Positions 28,095 through 36,521 of a stretch of 64,000 nucleotides of DNA are shown one piece after another. Position numbers and translations under genes: made by a program. A model generated the notes under the pieces. That model saw only the letters and a list, made by a program, of their open reading frames with translations, was not told the origin of the DNA and made no database searches. The stretch comes from JAXLRU01 sp046330935 (GTDB lineage: Bacteria > Actinomycetota > Actinomycetes > Actinomycetales > Kineosporiaceae): the NCBI GenBank assembly GCA_046330935.1, contig JAXLRU010000004.1, positions 310,001-374,000 on the forward strand, given 5' to 3'. Every line of letters starts with the position of its first letter. Position 1 is the first letter of the stretch.

Positions 28095-29449
28095 GCGCCG
28101 ATCTGGGCGAGGACGGCGGCGTCGAGGGGGGCCACGTCGGTACCGAGCCGGTCGAACCAGGCGGCGAACTCGGGCGAGGGGCCCAGGCCGAGCACGCGCC
28201 GGACCGTCGCGACGTCGTGGTAGCTCGTCGACTGGTAGTTCAGCATCACGTCATCCCCGGCCGGCACGCCCATCACGAACGTGCACCCGGCGGCGGCCAG
28301 CAGGAGCAGCAGCTCGTCGTTGCTGTTCTGGTCGGCGTCGACGTGGTTGGTGTAGCAGACGTCGCAGCCCATCGGCAGGCCCATCAGCTTGCCCGTGAAG
28401 TGGTCCTCCAGCCCGGCGCGGGCGATCTGCCGCGCGTCGGCGAGGTACTCGGGGCCGATGAACCCGACGACGCTGTTGACGAGGAACGGGTCGAACAGCC
28501 GCGCGACGCCCTGCGCCCGAGCCTCGATCGTCGCCTGGTCGACGCCGTGGTGGGCCTCGGCCGACAGCGCCGACCCCTGGCCGGTCTCGAAGTAGGTGCA
28601 CTGCTCGCCGACGAAGTCCCCGGCCCGCGCCGCGTGCGAGGCGAGCGTGGCCTCGCGGGCGTCGGCCAGCAGCTCCAGGTCGATCCCGAAGCTGGCGTTG
28701 GCCGCGGTGGTGCCCGCCACCGAGGAGAACAGCAGGTCCACCGGGGCGCCGCGCTCGAGGGCCGCGAGCTGGACCGTCACGTGCGCGAGTACGCACGCCT
28801 GGGTCGGCACGCCCAGGCCCCGGATCAGGTCGTCGAGCCCGTGCAGGACGGCGGCGCACGCGGCTGGATCGTCGGTGGCCGGGTTGACGCCGAGCAGCGC
28901 GTCCCCGCAGCCGAACATCAGCCCGTCGAGGGCGGAGAGCAGGATGCCGCGGACGTCGTCGCTGGGGTGGTTGGGCTGCACCCGGCAGCCCAGCGTCCCG
29001 GGCAGGCCCATCGTGGAGCGGCAGCGCGTCGTCACGTGCAGGGGCTTCGTGGCGGCCACGAGGTCGAGCGTCGTCATCAGCTTCGCGACGGCGGCCGCCA
29101 CCTCGGGCAGGATCCCCGCCCGCAGGCCCGGCCACAGCGCGGGGAACGTCGGGCCCAGGATCAGCTCGCGGAACTCCCCCACGGTCAGCGACGCGATCGA
29201 GGCGAAGGCCGCGCGGTCGAGGGCCTCGAGCTGCGCCTCGCTCGTCGTGTCCTCGATCAGCGGGTTCTCGACGATCTCCGAGAGCCGGACGTCGGCCAGC
29301 GCCAGCTTCGCGGCCACCCGCTCCGTCTCGGACGACGCCGCCAGGCCGGCGAGCCGGTCCCCCGACTTCTCCTCGTTGGCCTTCGCGAACAGCTCGGCGA
29401 GGCTGCCGAACGCGAAGCTCTGCCCGCGGACGCTCGCGCGCCACGTCAT
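28091..29449 (-). CDS. eutB: Ethanolamine ammonia-lyase large subunit EutB
   Basis: The 452-residue catalytic subunit starts at ATG 29449 ('MTWRASVRGQSFAFGSLAELFAKANEEKSGDRLAGL'). It binds adenosylcobalamin and ethanolamine in a TIM barrel. Family segments: 'LVAATKPLHVTTRCRSTMGLPGTLGCRVQPNHPSDD', 'ALLGVNPATDD', 'TQACVLAHVTVQL', 'LFSSVAGTTAANASFGID', 'GEQCTYFETGQGSALSAEAHHGVDQ', 'NSVVGFIGPEYL' and 'LMGLPMGCDVCYTNHVDADQNSNDEL'. Length matches the family. It overlaps the amidase gene by 4 bases and eutC by 4 bases, so permease-amidase-eutB-eutC is one tightly packed operon. Confidence 0.97.
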   Translation of the reverse strand: MTWRASVRGQSFAFGSLAELFAKANEEKSGDRLAGLAASSETERVAAKLALADVRLSEIVENPLIEDTTSEAQLEALDRAAFASIASLTVGEFRELILGPTFPALWPGLRAGILPEVAAAVAKLMTTLDLVAATKPLHVTTRCRSTMGLPGTLGCRVQPNHPSDDVRGILLSALDGLMFGCGDALLGVNPATDDPAACAAVLHGLDDLIRGLGVPTQACVLAHVTVQLAALERGAPVDLLFSSVAGTTAANASFGIDLELLADAREATLASHAARAGDFVGEQCTYFETGQGSALSAEAHHGVDQATIEARAQGVARLFDPFLVNSVVGFIGPEYLADARQIARAGLEDHFTGKLMGLPMGCDVCYTNHVDADQNSNDELLLLLAAAGCTFVMGVPAGDDVMLNYQSTSYHDVATVRRVLGLGPSPEFAAWFDRLGTDVAPLDAAVLAQIGA

Positions 29450-30513
29450 CGGCCGGCCCACGGCGTCGCGGCGAGCCGCTCGTGCACCCCGCCGTAGGGC
29501 GAGACGTCGCGCAGCAGCGCCCGGGGGAAGCTCGCCACGACGGTGTAGTCGGTGTCGACGACCTGCGCGATCGGCGTCCGCACCACCTGCGTGACGAGCT
29601 GGTAGGCGTCGAGGGTCGACAGGCCCGTGAGCTCGGCCACCCAGTGGACCATCTGCGTGTGCGCGATCCGGAACGCGTCCTCCAGCGGCCGGGCGGAACC
29701 CACCGTCATGAGGTTCTCGGCGTCGGTCAGCCGCGGCCACGGCGTCGACCAGCCGCTCGCGGCGGGGATGAGGTCGACCACGAGCACCGTGTCCATCGCG
29801 CACTCGACGGCCACCCCGCACGTCTCGCCCTCCCCCTGGCGGGCGTGGCCGTCGCCCAGGCTGAACAGGGCGCCCTCGACGTTGACGCCGAGGTAGCAGG
29901 TGGCCCCCACGCGCATCAGCGGCGTGTCCATGTTGCCGCCCCACGACCCGGGCGTCAGCGCGGAGCGCACCTCCCCCAGGGGCGGGGCCACGCCCACGGT
30001 GCCGTGCATCGGCTCCAGCGGCAGCGCCGCCGTCCAGGGGCTGTCCAGCGCGCTGTAGTGCACCAGCCGCGCGTCGAGGTCGAGCTCGTACCACCAGACC
30101 TTCTCGGGCAGCGCTGGCTGCAGGGTCGCCGTCGTCGCGGTGGAGGTCAGCGCGCCGAAGAACGGCACGAGCGAGCTGATCCCGTGCGCGTAGCGGGGCT
30201 CGATCGAGAGGAAGTGGACGGCGAGGGTGTCGCCCGGGCGGGCGCCCTCGATCCAGAACGGGCCGGTCTGCGGGTTGAGCATCCGCGGGTCGGTGACCTC
30301 GCTCGGCAGGTCCCCCCGCCCGACCCGGTTGCCGAAGCAGTCGAACGTCGACGTCGAGAGCACCTGCCCCGGTCGCAGGGTGGCCACCGGCGCCGCACCC
30401 CCGAAGGTGTAGGTCCAGGTGGCCGGGTCGGCCCCCGCGTCCGGCGCCCAGTGCAGGACGCCGGACGCCGGGGCGCCGGGGGTGCGGGAGGCCTCGGGAG
30501 CGTCGAGGCTCAC
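29446..30513 (-). CDS. Acetamidase/formamidase
   Basis: A 355-residue FmdA/AmdA-family amidohydrolase that splits short amides to ammonia and a carboxylate. The start is GTG 30513, overlapping the permease stop by GTGA. Family features: 'TFDCFGNRVGRGDLPS', 'NPQTGPFWIEGARPGDTLAVHFLSI' and the metal-site signature 'NVEGALFSLGDGHARQGEGE', followed by 'GVAVECAMDTVLVVDL'. Next to eutBC and a permease it suggests use of amides or amino-alcohol derivatives as nitrogen sources. Whether the substrate is formamide, acetamide or an N-acyl ethanolamine cannot be read from sequence. Confidence 0.92.
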   Translation of the reverse strand: MSLDAPEASRTPGAPASGVLHWAPDAGADPATWTYTFGGAAPVATLRPGQVLSTSTFDCFGNRVGRGDLPSEVTDPRMLNPQTGPFWIEGARPGDTLAVHFLSIEPRYAHGISSLVPFFGALTSTATTATLQPALPEKVWWYELDLDARLVHYSALDSPWTAALPLEPMHGTVGVAPPLGEVRSALTPGSWGGNMDTPLMRVGATCYLGVNVEGALFSLGDGHARQGEGETCGVAVECAMDTVLVVDLIPAASGWSTPWPRLTDAENLMTVGSARPLEDAFRIAHTQMVHWVAELTGLSTLDAYQLVTQVVRTPIAQVVDTDYTVVASFPRALLRDVSPYGGVHERLAATPWAGR

Positions 30514-32171
30514 GCGTCGGTCCGCTCGTGGGTGTCCTCCAGCAGCGTCTGCCCGATCTTCGCGTAGCGGTGCGGCGCCCGTGCCCGCAGCGCCGCGGCC
30601 ACGGCGACCCCGAGCGCGAAGACGCCCACGACCACCCAGGGCCCCACGGTGAAGACGGGGCTGTCGGCGGCGGCGCCCGCGGCGAACTCCAGGTTCGACA
30701 GCATCAGGTAGATCACGTAGAGCATGCCGAGGGTGCCCAGGGCGGGTGCGGTGTAGGTGCGCCACCAGTGCCCGGCCTCGCGCTTCTTGGTCGCGAAGAA
30801 CGCGATCACGGCGACCGAGCAGACCGACTGGACGATGAGGATCGCCATCGTGCCGATCAGCGCGAGCAGCCCGTAGAGGTAGAAGTACGCGACGTCGGGG
30901 GCGGCCTCGGTGGGCTTCTGGAAGAAGAAGAACCCGAGCACGATGACGAGCGTGATCGCCGTCTGCGTGGCCGAGGCCAGGTGCGGGGAGCGGTGCTTGG
31001 GGTGGGTGGAGCCGAGCGTCGACGCGAGCCGCGAGCTGACGCCGTCGCGCCCCAGCGCGTACAGGTAGCGCGAGGCCGCGTTGTGGAAGGCGAGGGCGCA
31101 GGCGAACGACCCGGCGACGGTGAGGATCTCGTAGACGTGGAACACGAACGTGCCCAGCACGTCCTTCGTGGGATCGAAGAACAGGTCGAAGGCGCTGGTG
31201 CTGCGCGAGACCTCCAGGGCGCGGTCGGTGCCGTTCCAGGCGAGCACCATCCACGAGACGAACGTGTAGAACAGGCCCAGCCCGACGACGGCGATCATCG
31301 TGGCCCGGGGGACGATGCGCTTGGGGTCGCGCGACTCCTCGCCGTAGACCGCCGTCGTCTCGAACCCGACCCACGACCAGAACGCGAAGAACAGGCCGAT
31401 GCCCGCGCTGCCCGCGGCCGCGGCGCCCACCGCCGGGGCGTCCGAGAAGGCGTTGATCGGGTTCACCGCCTCGGTGAGCAGGCCGTCCGGCCCGCCCCCG
31501 CCGATCAGCACGCCGAGGCCGAGCGCCGACAGCACGATCACCTCGGTGACGAGGAAGACGCCGAGGACCTTGCCCGACAGCGAGATGTCGAAGTAACCGA
31601 GCAGGCCGACGACCACCACGCAGATCAGCGCGTAGACGATCCACGACACGTCCGGGCCGCCGAACGTCGTCACGGTGTTCTTCGCGAACGACGCGAAGAT
31701 CCCGACCAGGGACCCCTCGAACACGATGTAGGAGAACGTGGCGAGCAGGCCCGCGCCCATGCCGACGATGCGGCCCAGGCCGTGGCTGATGAACCCGTAG
31801 AAGGCGCCCGTGGCGGTGATGTGCTTGGCCATCGCCACGTAGCCGACCGCGAAGATCGTCAGGACGACGGTGGCGACGAGGAAGCCCGCGGGGGCGCCCG
31901 TGCCGTTGCCGTAGCCGACGGCGATCGGCACGTTGCCGGTCATCGCCGTGATCGGCGCCGCGTTGGCCAGCGCCATGAACAGGACCGCGACCAGCCCGAT
32001 CGCGCCGCCACGCAGGCGGTGGGGCGCGCCGCCGGGCGGTGCGGAGCCGGTCGCCGCCGAGGGCGCGGCGGACGCCGTCGGCAGGGGCATCGAGGAGAGC
32101 GACGGGACGTCCTGCGGGGGCGCGGAGGCGGGGACGACGACGGGGCCGTCACCGACGGAATCGATGGTCAT
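30510..32171 (-). CDS. APC-superfamily amino acid/amine permease
   Basis: A 553-residue inner-membrane transporter from ATG 32171 (GGAAAGGA upstream). After a Pro/Ala-rich cytoplasmic N-terminus of about 50 residues come 12 predicted helices: 'AIGLVAVLFMALANAAPITAM' starts helix 1 with the APC substrate-site motif, 'GFLVATVVLTIFAVGYVAMA' is helix 2, and 'GIGLFFAFWSWVGFETTAVYGEESRDPKRIVPRA' is the conserved helix 6 to loop 6-7 region. It heads the amidase-eutBC operon, so ethanolamine or a related amine is the likely substrate by context. The nearest helix composition fits the ethanolamine/amino-acid permease group, but specificity is inferred from neighbours. Confidence 0.93.
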   Translation of the reverse strand: MTIDSVGDGPVVVPASAPPQDVPSLSSMPLPTASAAPSAATGSAPPGGAPHRLRGGAIGLVAVLFMALANAAPITAMTGNVPIAVGYGNGTGAPAGFLVATVVLTIFAVGYVAMAKHITATGAFYGFISHGLGRIVGMGAGLLATFSYIVFEGSLVGIFASFAKNTVTTFGGPDVSWIVYALICVVVVGLLGYFDISLSGKVLGVFLVTEVIVLSALGLGVLIGGGGPDGLLTEAVNPINAFSDAPAVGAAAAGSAGIGLFFAFWSWVGFETTAVYGEESRDPKRIVPRATMIAVVGLGLFYTFVSWMVLAWNGTDRALEVSRSTSAFDLFFDPTKDVLGTFVFHVYEILTVAGSFACALAFHNAASRYLYALGRDGVSSRLASTLGSTHPKHRSPHLASATQTAITLVIVLGFFFFQKPTEAAPDVAYFYLYGLLALIGTMAILIVQSVCSVAVIAFFATKKREAGHWWRTYTAPALGTLGMLYVIYLMLSNLEFAAGAAADSPVFTVGPWVVVGVFALGVAVAAALRARAPHRYAKIGQTLLEDTHERTDA

Positions 32172-32351
32172 GGGTGCATGTCCTTTCCGGGTCGACCGCC
32201 GGATCGTGACAGGGCCACGAATCCCGTCACAACAGGTGGCGACCACTGGTAACCCAGAGTTGACGCCCGCGGTCGCGACTCGAAACATGGGACCTCTGAA
32301 CTCCACGGTGCGCGCGACCGCCCGAAACGCACGGCTGGAGAGGACGCACCG

Positions 32352-33638
32352 GTGACCGGTCAGGACCACTCGTTCCTGGAGCTGCTCGACCGCGGCAAGG
32401 CCGAGGTGCTCGACGCCTCGATCCGCTACTGGAACCCCGGGCGCACCCGCGCCTGGATCGACGCCGGCGTCCCCCTCGTGATCGGCGAGCGCGAGGGCTA
32501 CCGGATCACCGACCTGGACGGCCACCAGCTCGTCGACCTCCACCTCAACGGCGGCACCTACAACCTCGGCCACCGCCACCCCGAGGTCGTCGGGGCCGTC
32601 CGCTCCGCGATGGACCGCTTCGACATCGGCAACCACCACTTCGCCTCGGTCGCCCGCGCCGCCCTCGCCGAGGCCCTCGTGACCACCGCGGGCCCCGGGT
32701 TCTCCAAGGCCACGTTCGGCAGCTGCGGCGGCGAGGTGATCGACCTCGCGATCAAGTGCGCCCGCTACGCGACCGGGCGGCGCGTCGTCGTCAGCGTGCA
32801 CCTCGGCTACCACGGGCACACCGGCTTCTCGGTGGCCGCCGCCGAGCCCCAGTACCGCGACATCTTCCACGCCTCGCGGCCCGAGGAGTTCCTGCGCGTG
32901 CCGTTCGACGACCTCGCCGCGATGGAGGAGGCGGTGGCCGGGCACGACGTGGCCGCCGTCCTGCTGGAGACCATCCCCGCCACGTGCGGCTTCGTCATGC
33001 CCTCCCCCGGCTACCTTGCGGGGGTGAAGTCCCTGTGCGAGCGCTACGGCGCCGTCTACATCGCCGACGAGGTGCAGACCGGCCTCATGCGCACCGGCTC
33101 GCTGTGGGCGATCACCAAGCACGGGGTGACGCCCGACGTCATCGTCACCGCCAAGGGACTGTCGGGGGGCGTCTACCCGATGGCCGCGGTCATCCTCTCC
33201 GAGGCCACCGCGGGATGGATGGACGTCGACGGCTCCGCGCACATCGCGACGTTCGGCGGGGCCGAGCTGGGGTGCGTGGCCGCGCTAGCCTCCCTCGACG
33301 TGACGCTGCGGTCCTCCACGGCCGCCAACGTCGCCGCGCTCACCGCCCAGTTCGCGGCCGGCTTCGCCGCGATCTCCGCCGACAACCCCGGATGGGTCGC
33401 GCAGATCCGCCAGGACGGGCTCGTGTGCGGGCTGAAGTTCGCCCACCCCACCGGCGCGAAGACCGTGATGCGGCACCTCTACGAGCGCGGCGTCTGGGCC
33501 ATCTTCTCCGGGCTCGACCCGAGCGTGCTGCAGGTCAAGCCCGGGTTGCTGCTCGACGCCGCGACCGCCGCCATGGTGCTCGACGTCCTCGCCGAGGCGT
33601 GTGCCCTCGCCGCTGCCGACCTCGTGGTGGCGGCGTGA
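32352..33638 (+). CDS. Class III PLP-dependent aminotransferase (or phospho-lyase relative)
   Basis: A 428-residue fold-type I enzyme from GTG 32352 (GGAGAGGA upstream). Segments: 'GYRITDLDGHQLVDLHLNGGTYNLGHRHPEV', 'YHGHTGFS', 'YIADEVQTGLMRTGSLWA' (Asp binding the PLP nitrogen) and 'VTAKGLSGGVYPMAAVI' with the Schiff-base Lys. The phosphate-cup segment is 'FGSCGGEVIDLAIKCAR' instead of the usual NSGxEA, an unusual change. It is divergent from the eutBC operon and overlaps an APH-like kinase gene. In vertebrates and some bacteria a kinase plus class III enzyme pair degrades phosphoethanolamine or phosphohydroxylysine, so a phospho-lyase role is possible; ordinary transamination is equally possible. 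Confidence 0.9.
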   Translation: MTGQDHSFLELLDRGKAEVLDASIRYWNPGRTRAWIDAGVPLVIGEREGYRITDLDGHQLVDLHLNGGTYNLGHRHPEVVGAVRSAMDRFDIGNHHFASVARAALAEALVTTAGPGFSKATFGSCGGEVIDLAIKCARYATGRRVVVSVHLGYHGHTGFSVAAAEPQYRDIFHASRPEEFLRVPFDDLAAMEEAVAGHDVAAVLLETIPATCGFVMPSPGYLAGVKSLCERYGAVYIADEVQTGLMRTGSLWAITKHGVTPDVIVTAKGLSGGVYPMAAVILSEATAGWMDVDGSAHIATFGGAELGCVAALASLDVTLRSSTAANVAALTAQFAAGFAAISADNPGWVAQIRQDGLVCGLKFAHPTGAKTVMRHLYERGVWAIFSGLDPSVLQVKPGLLLDAATAAMVLDVLAEACALAAADLVVAA

Positions 33639-34747
33639 GCGTCGCCCCCGAGCGCGCCGCCGCGCCCGCCGTCGTGCCCGCGCCCGCCGTCGTGCCCGCG
33701 CCCGCCGTCGTGCCCGCGCCGTCGGCGCCTGCCGAGCCGGCGGCGTCGCTGCCGTCTGGGGCCGCCGAACCGTGGCATGCGCGCGTCGTCCGGGCGGCGC
33801 TGCCCCTGTGGGCCGGCGGCGAGGCGGCGACCGCGCGCCTGCTGTGCCTCTCGGAGAACGCGACCTACCGGGTGGACCTGCCCGATGGCCGCCGCACCGT
33901 CCTGCGGGTCAACCGGCCCGGGTACCACTCCCACGCCGCGCTGGTCAGCGAGGTCGCGTGGGTGCGGGCGCTGCGCGCGCAGGACGTCGTGCGGACCGCG
34001 GACGTCGTGCCCACGGCGTCGGGGGACGACGTCGCCACCGTGGACCTGCCCGGCGAGGGCGTGCGGCACGCCGTCATGTCGGAATGGGTGGACGGGCGTG
34101 AGCCCAGCGGCGCCGACCTCGCCGCCGATTACGCCCAGGTGGGCGGCCTCACCGCGCGCATGCACCGGCACGCTCGAACCTGGTCGCGGCCGGCCGGCTT
34201 CACCCGGTTCACCTGGACGCTCGCCGACATGATCGGGGACAGCGCGAGGTGGGGGCGCTGGCAGGACGGGCCCGGCGTCGGCCCCGCCGAGACAGCCCTG
34301 CTGCGCCCCGCCGCCGCGCTCGTGACGCGTCGGGTCGAGGGCTTCGGCACCGACGCGTCCCGGTTCGGGCTGATCCACGCCGACATGCGCCCCGCGAACC
34401 TGCTGGTGGGCGACGACGGGGCCGTGCACGTCATCGACTTCGACGACTGCGGGTTCGGCTGGTACGCCTTCGACCTCGCCGCCGCCCTGTCGTTCCTCGA
34501 GGCCGATCCCGCTGCGCCGTCGCTGGCCGAGGCATGGCTGTCGGGTTACACCCGTGAGGCCCCGCTCGAGCCCGAGGCGCTCGCGATGATCCCCACGTTC
34601 GTGATGCTGCGCCGGCTGATGCTGCTCGCCTGGGTCGGCAGCCATGCCGAGACCGAGATGGCCGCCTCCGTCGCCGACGGGTACGCCGACGGCACGGCCC
34701 GGCTCGCCCAGCGCTACCTCGCCTCCGCCGGCAACGCCGTCTGGTGA
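33635..34747 (+). CDS. APH-family small-molecule kinase
   Basis: A 370-residue aminoglycoside-phosphotransferase-fold kinase. GTG 33635 overlaps the aminotransferase stop (GTGA). An N-terminal low-complexity part has three PAVVPA repeats encoded by an 18-base tandem repeat at about 33662-33720. The kinase domain shows 'LPLWAGGEAATARLLCLSENATYRVDL', the ATP-site 'RTVLRVNRPG', the Brenner loop 'LIHADMRPANLLVGDDG' (catalytic Asp and Asn), and 'VIDFDDCGFGWYAFDLAAAL' (metal Asp). Family members phosphorylate choline, homoserine, fructosamine, hydroxylysine or amino alcohols. Its setting beside eutBC and a class III PLP enzyme makes an amino alcohol the best guess. Confidence 0.9.
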   Translation: MSVAPERAAAPAVVPAPAVVPAPAVVPAPSAPAEPAASLPSGAAEPWHARVVRAALPLWAGGEAATARLLCLSENATYRVDLPDGRRTVLRVNRPGYHSHAALVSEVAWVRALRAQDVVRTADVVPTASGDDVATVDLPGEGVRHAVMSEWVDGREPSGADLAADYAQVGGLTARMHRHARTWSRPAGFTRFTWTLADMIGDSARWGRWQDGPGVGPAETALLRPAAALVTRRVEGFGTDASRFGLIHADMRPANLLVGDDGAVHVIDFDDCGFGWYAFDLAAALSFLEADPAAPSLAEAWLSGYTREAPLEPEALAMIPTFVMLRRLMLLAWVGSHAETEMAASVADGYADGTARLAQRYLASAGNAVW

Positions 34748-34778
34748 TCGTCGTCCCCCTGATTCCCCGGAGGTCTCC

Positions 34779-35555
34779 TTGTACGCATCGCTGGCCGGGC
34801 GCCGGGTCGTCGTCACCGGCGGCACCAAGGGCATCGGCTACGGCATCGCCGCCGTCTTCGTCGGAGTCGGCGCGCACGTACTCGTGACCGGCCGGGACGC
34901 CGGGACCGGCGAGAAGGCCGCCGCGTCGCTGACCGAGGCCGGGCCCGGCACCGCGCGGTTCGTCGAGGCCGACGTCACGGTGCCGGCCGACCACGACCGG
35001 GTCGCCGCCGTCGCCGTCGAGGAGCTGGGCGGCATCGACGTCCTCTGCGCCAACGCCGGGGCGTTCCCCTCCGCACCGCTGGCCGAGATGACGCCCACGC
35101 AGATGGACGACATGTACGCCGTCAACGTGCGCGGCACGATGCTCGCCGTCACCGCCTGCCTGCCTGCGCTGACGGCGTCCGGCCGCGGGCGGATCGTGCT
35201 GACGTCGTCCATCACCGGACCCATCACCGGGCTGCCCGGGTGGGCGCACTACGGCGCGAGCAAGGCGGCGCAGCTCGGGTTCATGCGGACCGCCGCGATC
35301 GAGCTCGCTCCCCGCGGGATCACCGTCAACGCCGTCCTGCCCGGCAACATCCTCACCGAGGGCCTCGTCGACCTCGGCACCGAGTACCTCGACACGATGG
35401 CCGCCTCGATCCCCGCGCGGCGCCTCGGGACCCCCGCCGACATCGGCTGGGCCGCGCTGTTCTTCGCCACCGACGAGGCCGCCTACGTCACCGGCCAGGC
35501 GCTCGTCGTCGACGGCGGGCAGGTGCTGCCCGAGTCGCTGGAGGCGCTGGGCTGA
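34779..35555 (+). CDS. SDR-family NAD(P)-dependent oxidoreductase (FabG-like)
   Basis: A 258-residue classical short-chain dehydrogenase. The start is TTG 34779, placed 5 bases after CGGAGG, giving 'YASLAGRRVVVTGGTKGIGYG'. It has the cofactor motif TGGTKGIG, 'ANAGAF' (NAG), active-site Ser-Tyr-Lys in 'LTSSITGPITGLPGWAHYGASKAA', and the FabG-like 'GITVNAVLPGNILTEG' and 'YVTGQALVVDGGQ'. As the third gene of the aminotransferase-kinase operon it likely handles the aldehyde or alcohol made by its neighbours. Substrate is not readable. Confidence 0.93.
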   Translation: MYASLAGRRVVVTGGTKGIGYGIAAVFVGVGAHVLVTGRDAGTGEKAAASLTEAGPGTARFVEADVTVPADHDRVAAVAVEELGGIDVLCANAGAFPSAPLAEMTPTQMDDMYAVNVRGTMLAVTACLPALTASGRGRIVLTSSITGPITGLPGWAHYGASKAAQLGFMRTAAIELAPRGITVNAVLPGNILTEGLVDLGTEYLDTMAASIPARRLGTPADIGWAALFFATDEAAYVTGQALVVDGGQVLPESLEALG

Positions 35556-35585
35556 GGTCGGTACCGGGCTGGGCGCCGCGCCCGC

Positions 35586-35992
35586 CAGATGCCCCGACTT
35601 CTTGAGGACACGCCGTCGGCCGCGTGGCGTGTCGCAGCGAAGAAGGGGCATCTGGCGCGGGAAGGCCCCAGATGAGCAGCGTCCGTGAGCAGAAGGGGCG
35701 GAGAAGGCCCCCGTCCTCACGGACGGCGCGCATCTGGCCACGGCGGTGCGCACCCGGGCGTCATGGGGCAGCCGAGCGGGGGTGTGAGTCAGCCCGGCGA
35801 ACCTCAGTGGCACTGGGCTGACGTCGACCCGGCGTCGGTCAGATGCCCCGACGTCCCGAGGACACGCCGTCGGCCCGGCGGCGTGTCGCAGCGAAGAGGG
35901 GGCATCTGGACCCGGGGAGGCCCCAGATGAGCAGCTTCCGTGAGCAGAAGGGGCGGAGAAGGCCCCCGCGCTCACGGACGGCGCGCATCTGG
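35586..35992. repeat. Repeat family B: two tandem pairs of palindromes
   Basis: Each pair has a first hairpin (35586-35654; 35840-35908) with arms CAGATGCCCC / GGGGCATCTG and inner GACACGCC / GGCGTGTC. A second hairpin (35669-35737; 35923-35992) has arms CCAGATG / CATCTGG and an inner stem of CCGTGAG / CTCACGG. The pairs are about 90 percent identical by eye and are separated by about 100 bases. They fill the gene-free interval between the SDR and thioredoxin genes, both on the plus strand. No protein-like open frame is supported here. Confidence 0.8.
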
Positions 35993-36032
35993 CTGGGGCG
36001 GGCGGGGTACGAGCCTCGGAAGAGCCGGGGAA

Positions 36033-36050
36033 TATACCCCTCGGGGGTGT
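36033..36050. promoter_or_regulatory. CsoR-like copper operator before the thioredoxin gene
   Basis: TATACCCCTCGGGGGTGT is a GC-centred palindrome of the CsoR type (TACCCC..GGGGGT). It lies 43 bases before the thioredoxin ATG and closely matches the two sites upstream of csoR at 53393-53410 and 53426-53444. Confidence 0.65.
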
Positions 36051-36092
36051 CGTTGACGGCGGCGTCGAGCACCGAGAACGTCAGGAGCAGCC

Positions 36093-36497
36093 ATGTCCAG
36101 CCCCACCGACCTCCCCTTCGGCGGCACCCCGACCGCGGCGCCGATCACGCTCACGGAGGCGGCGTTCGAGCAGACGGTCACGAAGGACGGCATCGTCCTG
36201 GTCGACTTCTGGGCCGCGTGGTGCGGGCCGTGCCGGATGTTCGCGCCGGTCTTCGAGCGCGCCGCGGCCCAGCACCCCGACATCACCTTCGCCAAGGTCG
36301 ACACGGAGGCCGAGCAGGGCCTTGCCGCCGCGCTGCAGATCACCTCGATCCCCACGGTGATGGCCTTCCGCGACGGGATCCTCGTCTACGCCGAGCCCGG
36401 AGCCATGCGGGCGCCCGCCCTCGACCGGCTGATCCAGGCCGTCCGCGAGCTCGACATGGACACGGTGCGCGCCCAGGCCGCCGCCGCCCAGGGCTGA
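36093..36497 (+). CDS. trxA: Thioredoxin
   Basis: A 134-residue thioredoxin with the redox site W43-C-G-P-C47 ('VLVDFWAAWCGPCRMFAP'), the cis-Pro 'SIPTVMAFRDG', and 'ADVDTEAEQGLAAALQI'-like helix 3. An N-terminal extension of about 18 residues precedes the fold. There is no signal peptide or CXXC zinc pair, so it is a cytosolic thioredoxin of the trxA/trxC type. It is preceded by a CsoR-like palindrome, suggesting induction by copper(I), which attacks thiols. Actinobacterial csp- or cop-linked thioredoxins exist, but here the gene is 17 kb from the copper operon. Confidence 0.95.
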   Translation: MSSPTDLPFGGTPTAAPITLTEAAFEQTVTKDGIVLVDFWAAWCGPCRMFAPVFERAAAQHPDITFAKVDTEAEQGLAAALQITSIPTVMAFRDGILVYAEPGAMRAPALDRLIQAVRELDMDTVRAQAAAAQG

Positions 36498-36521
36498 CCC
36501 GACCCCCGGGACGGCGACCGC

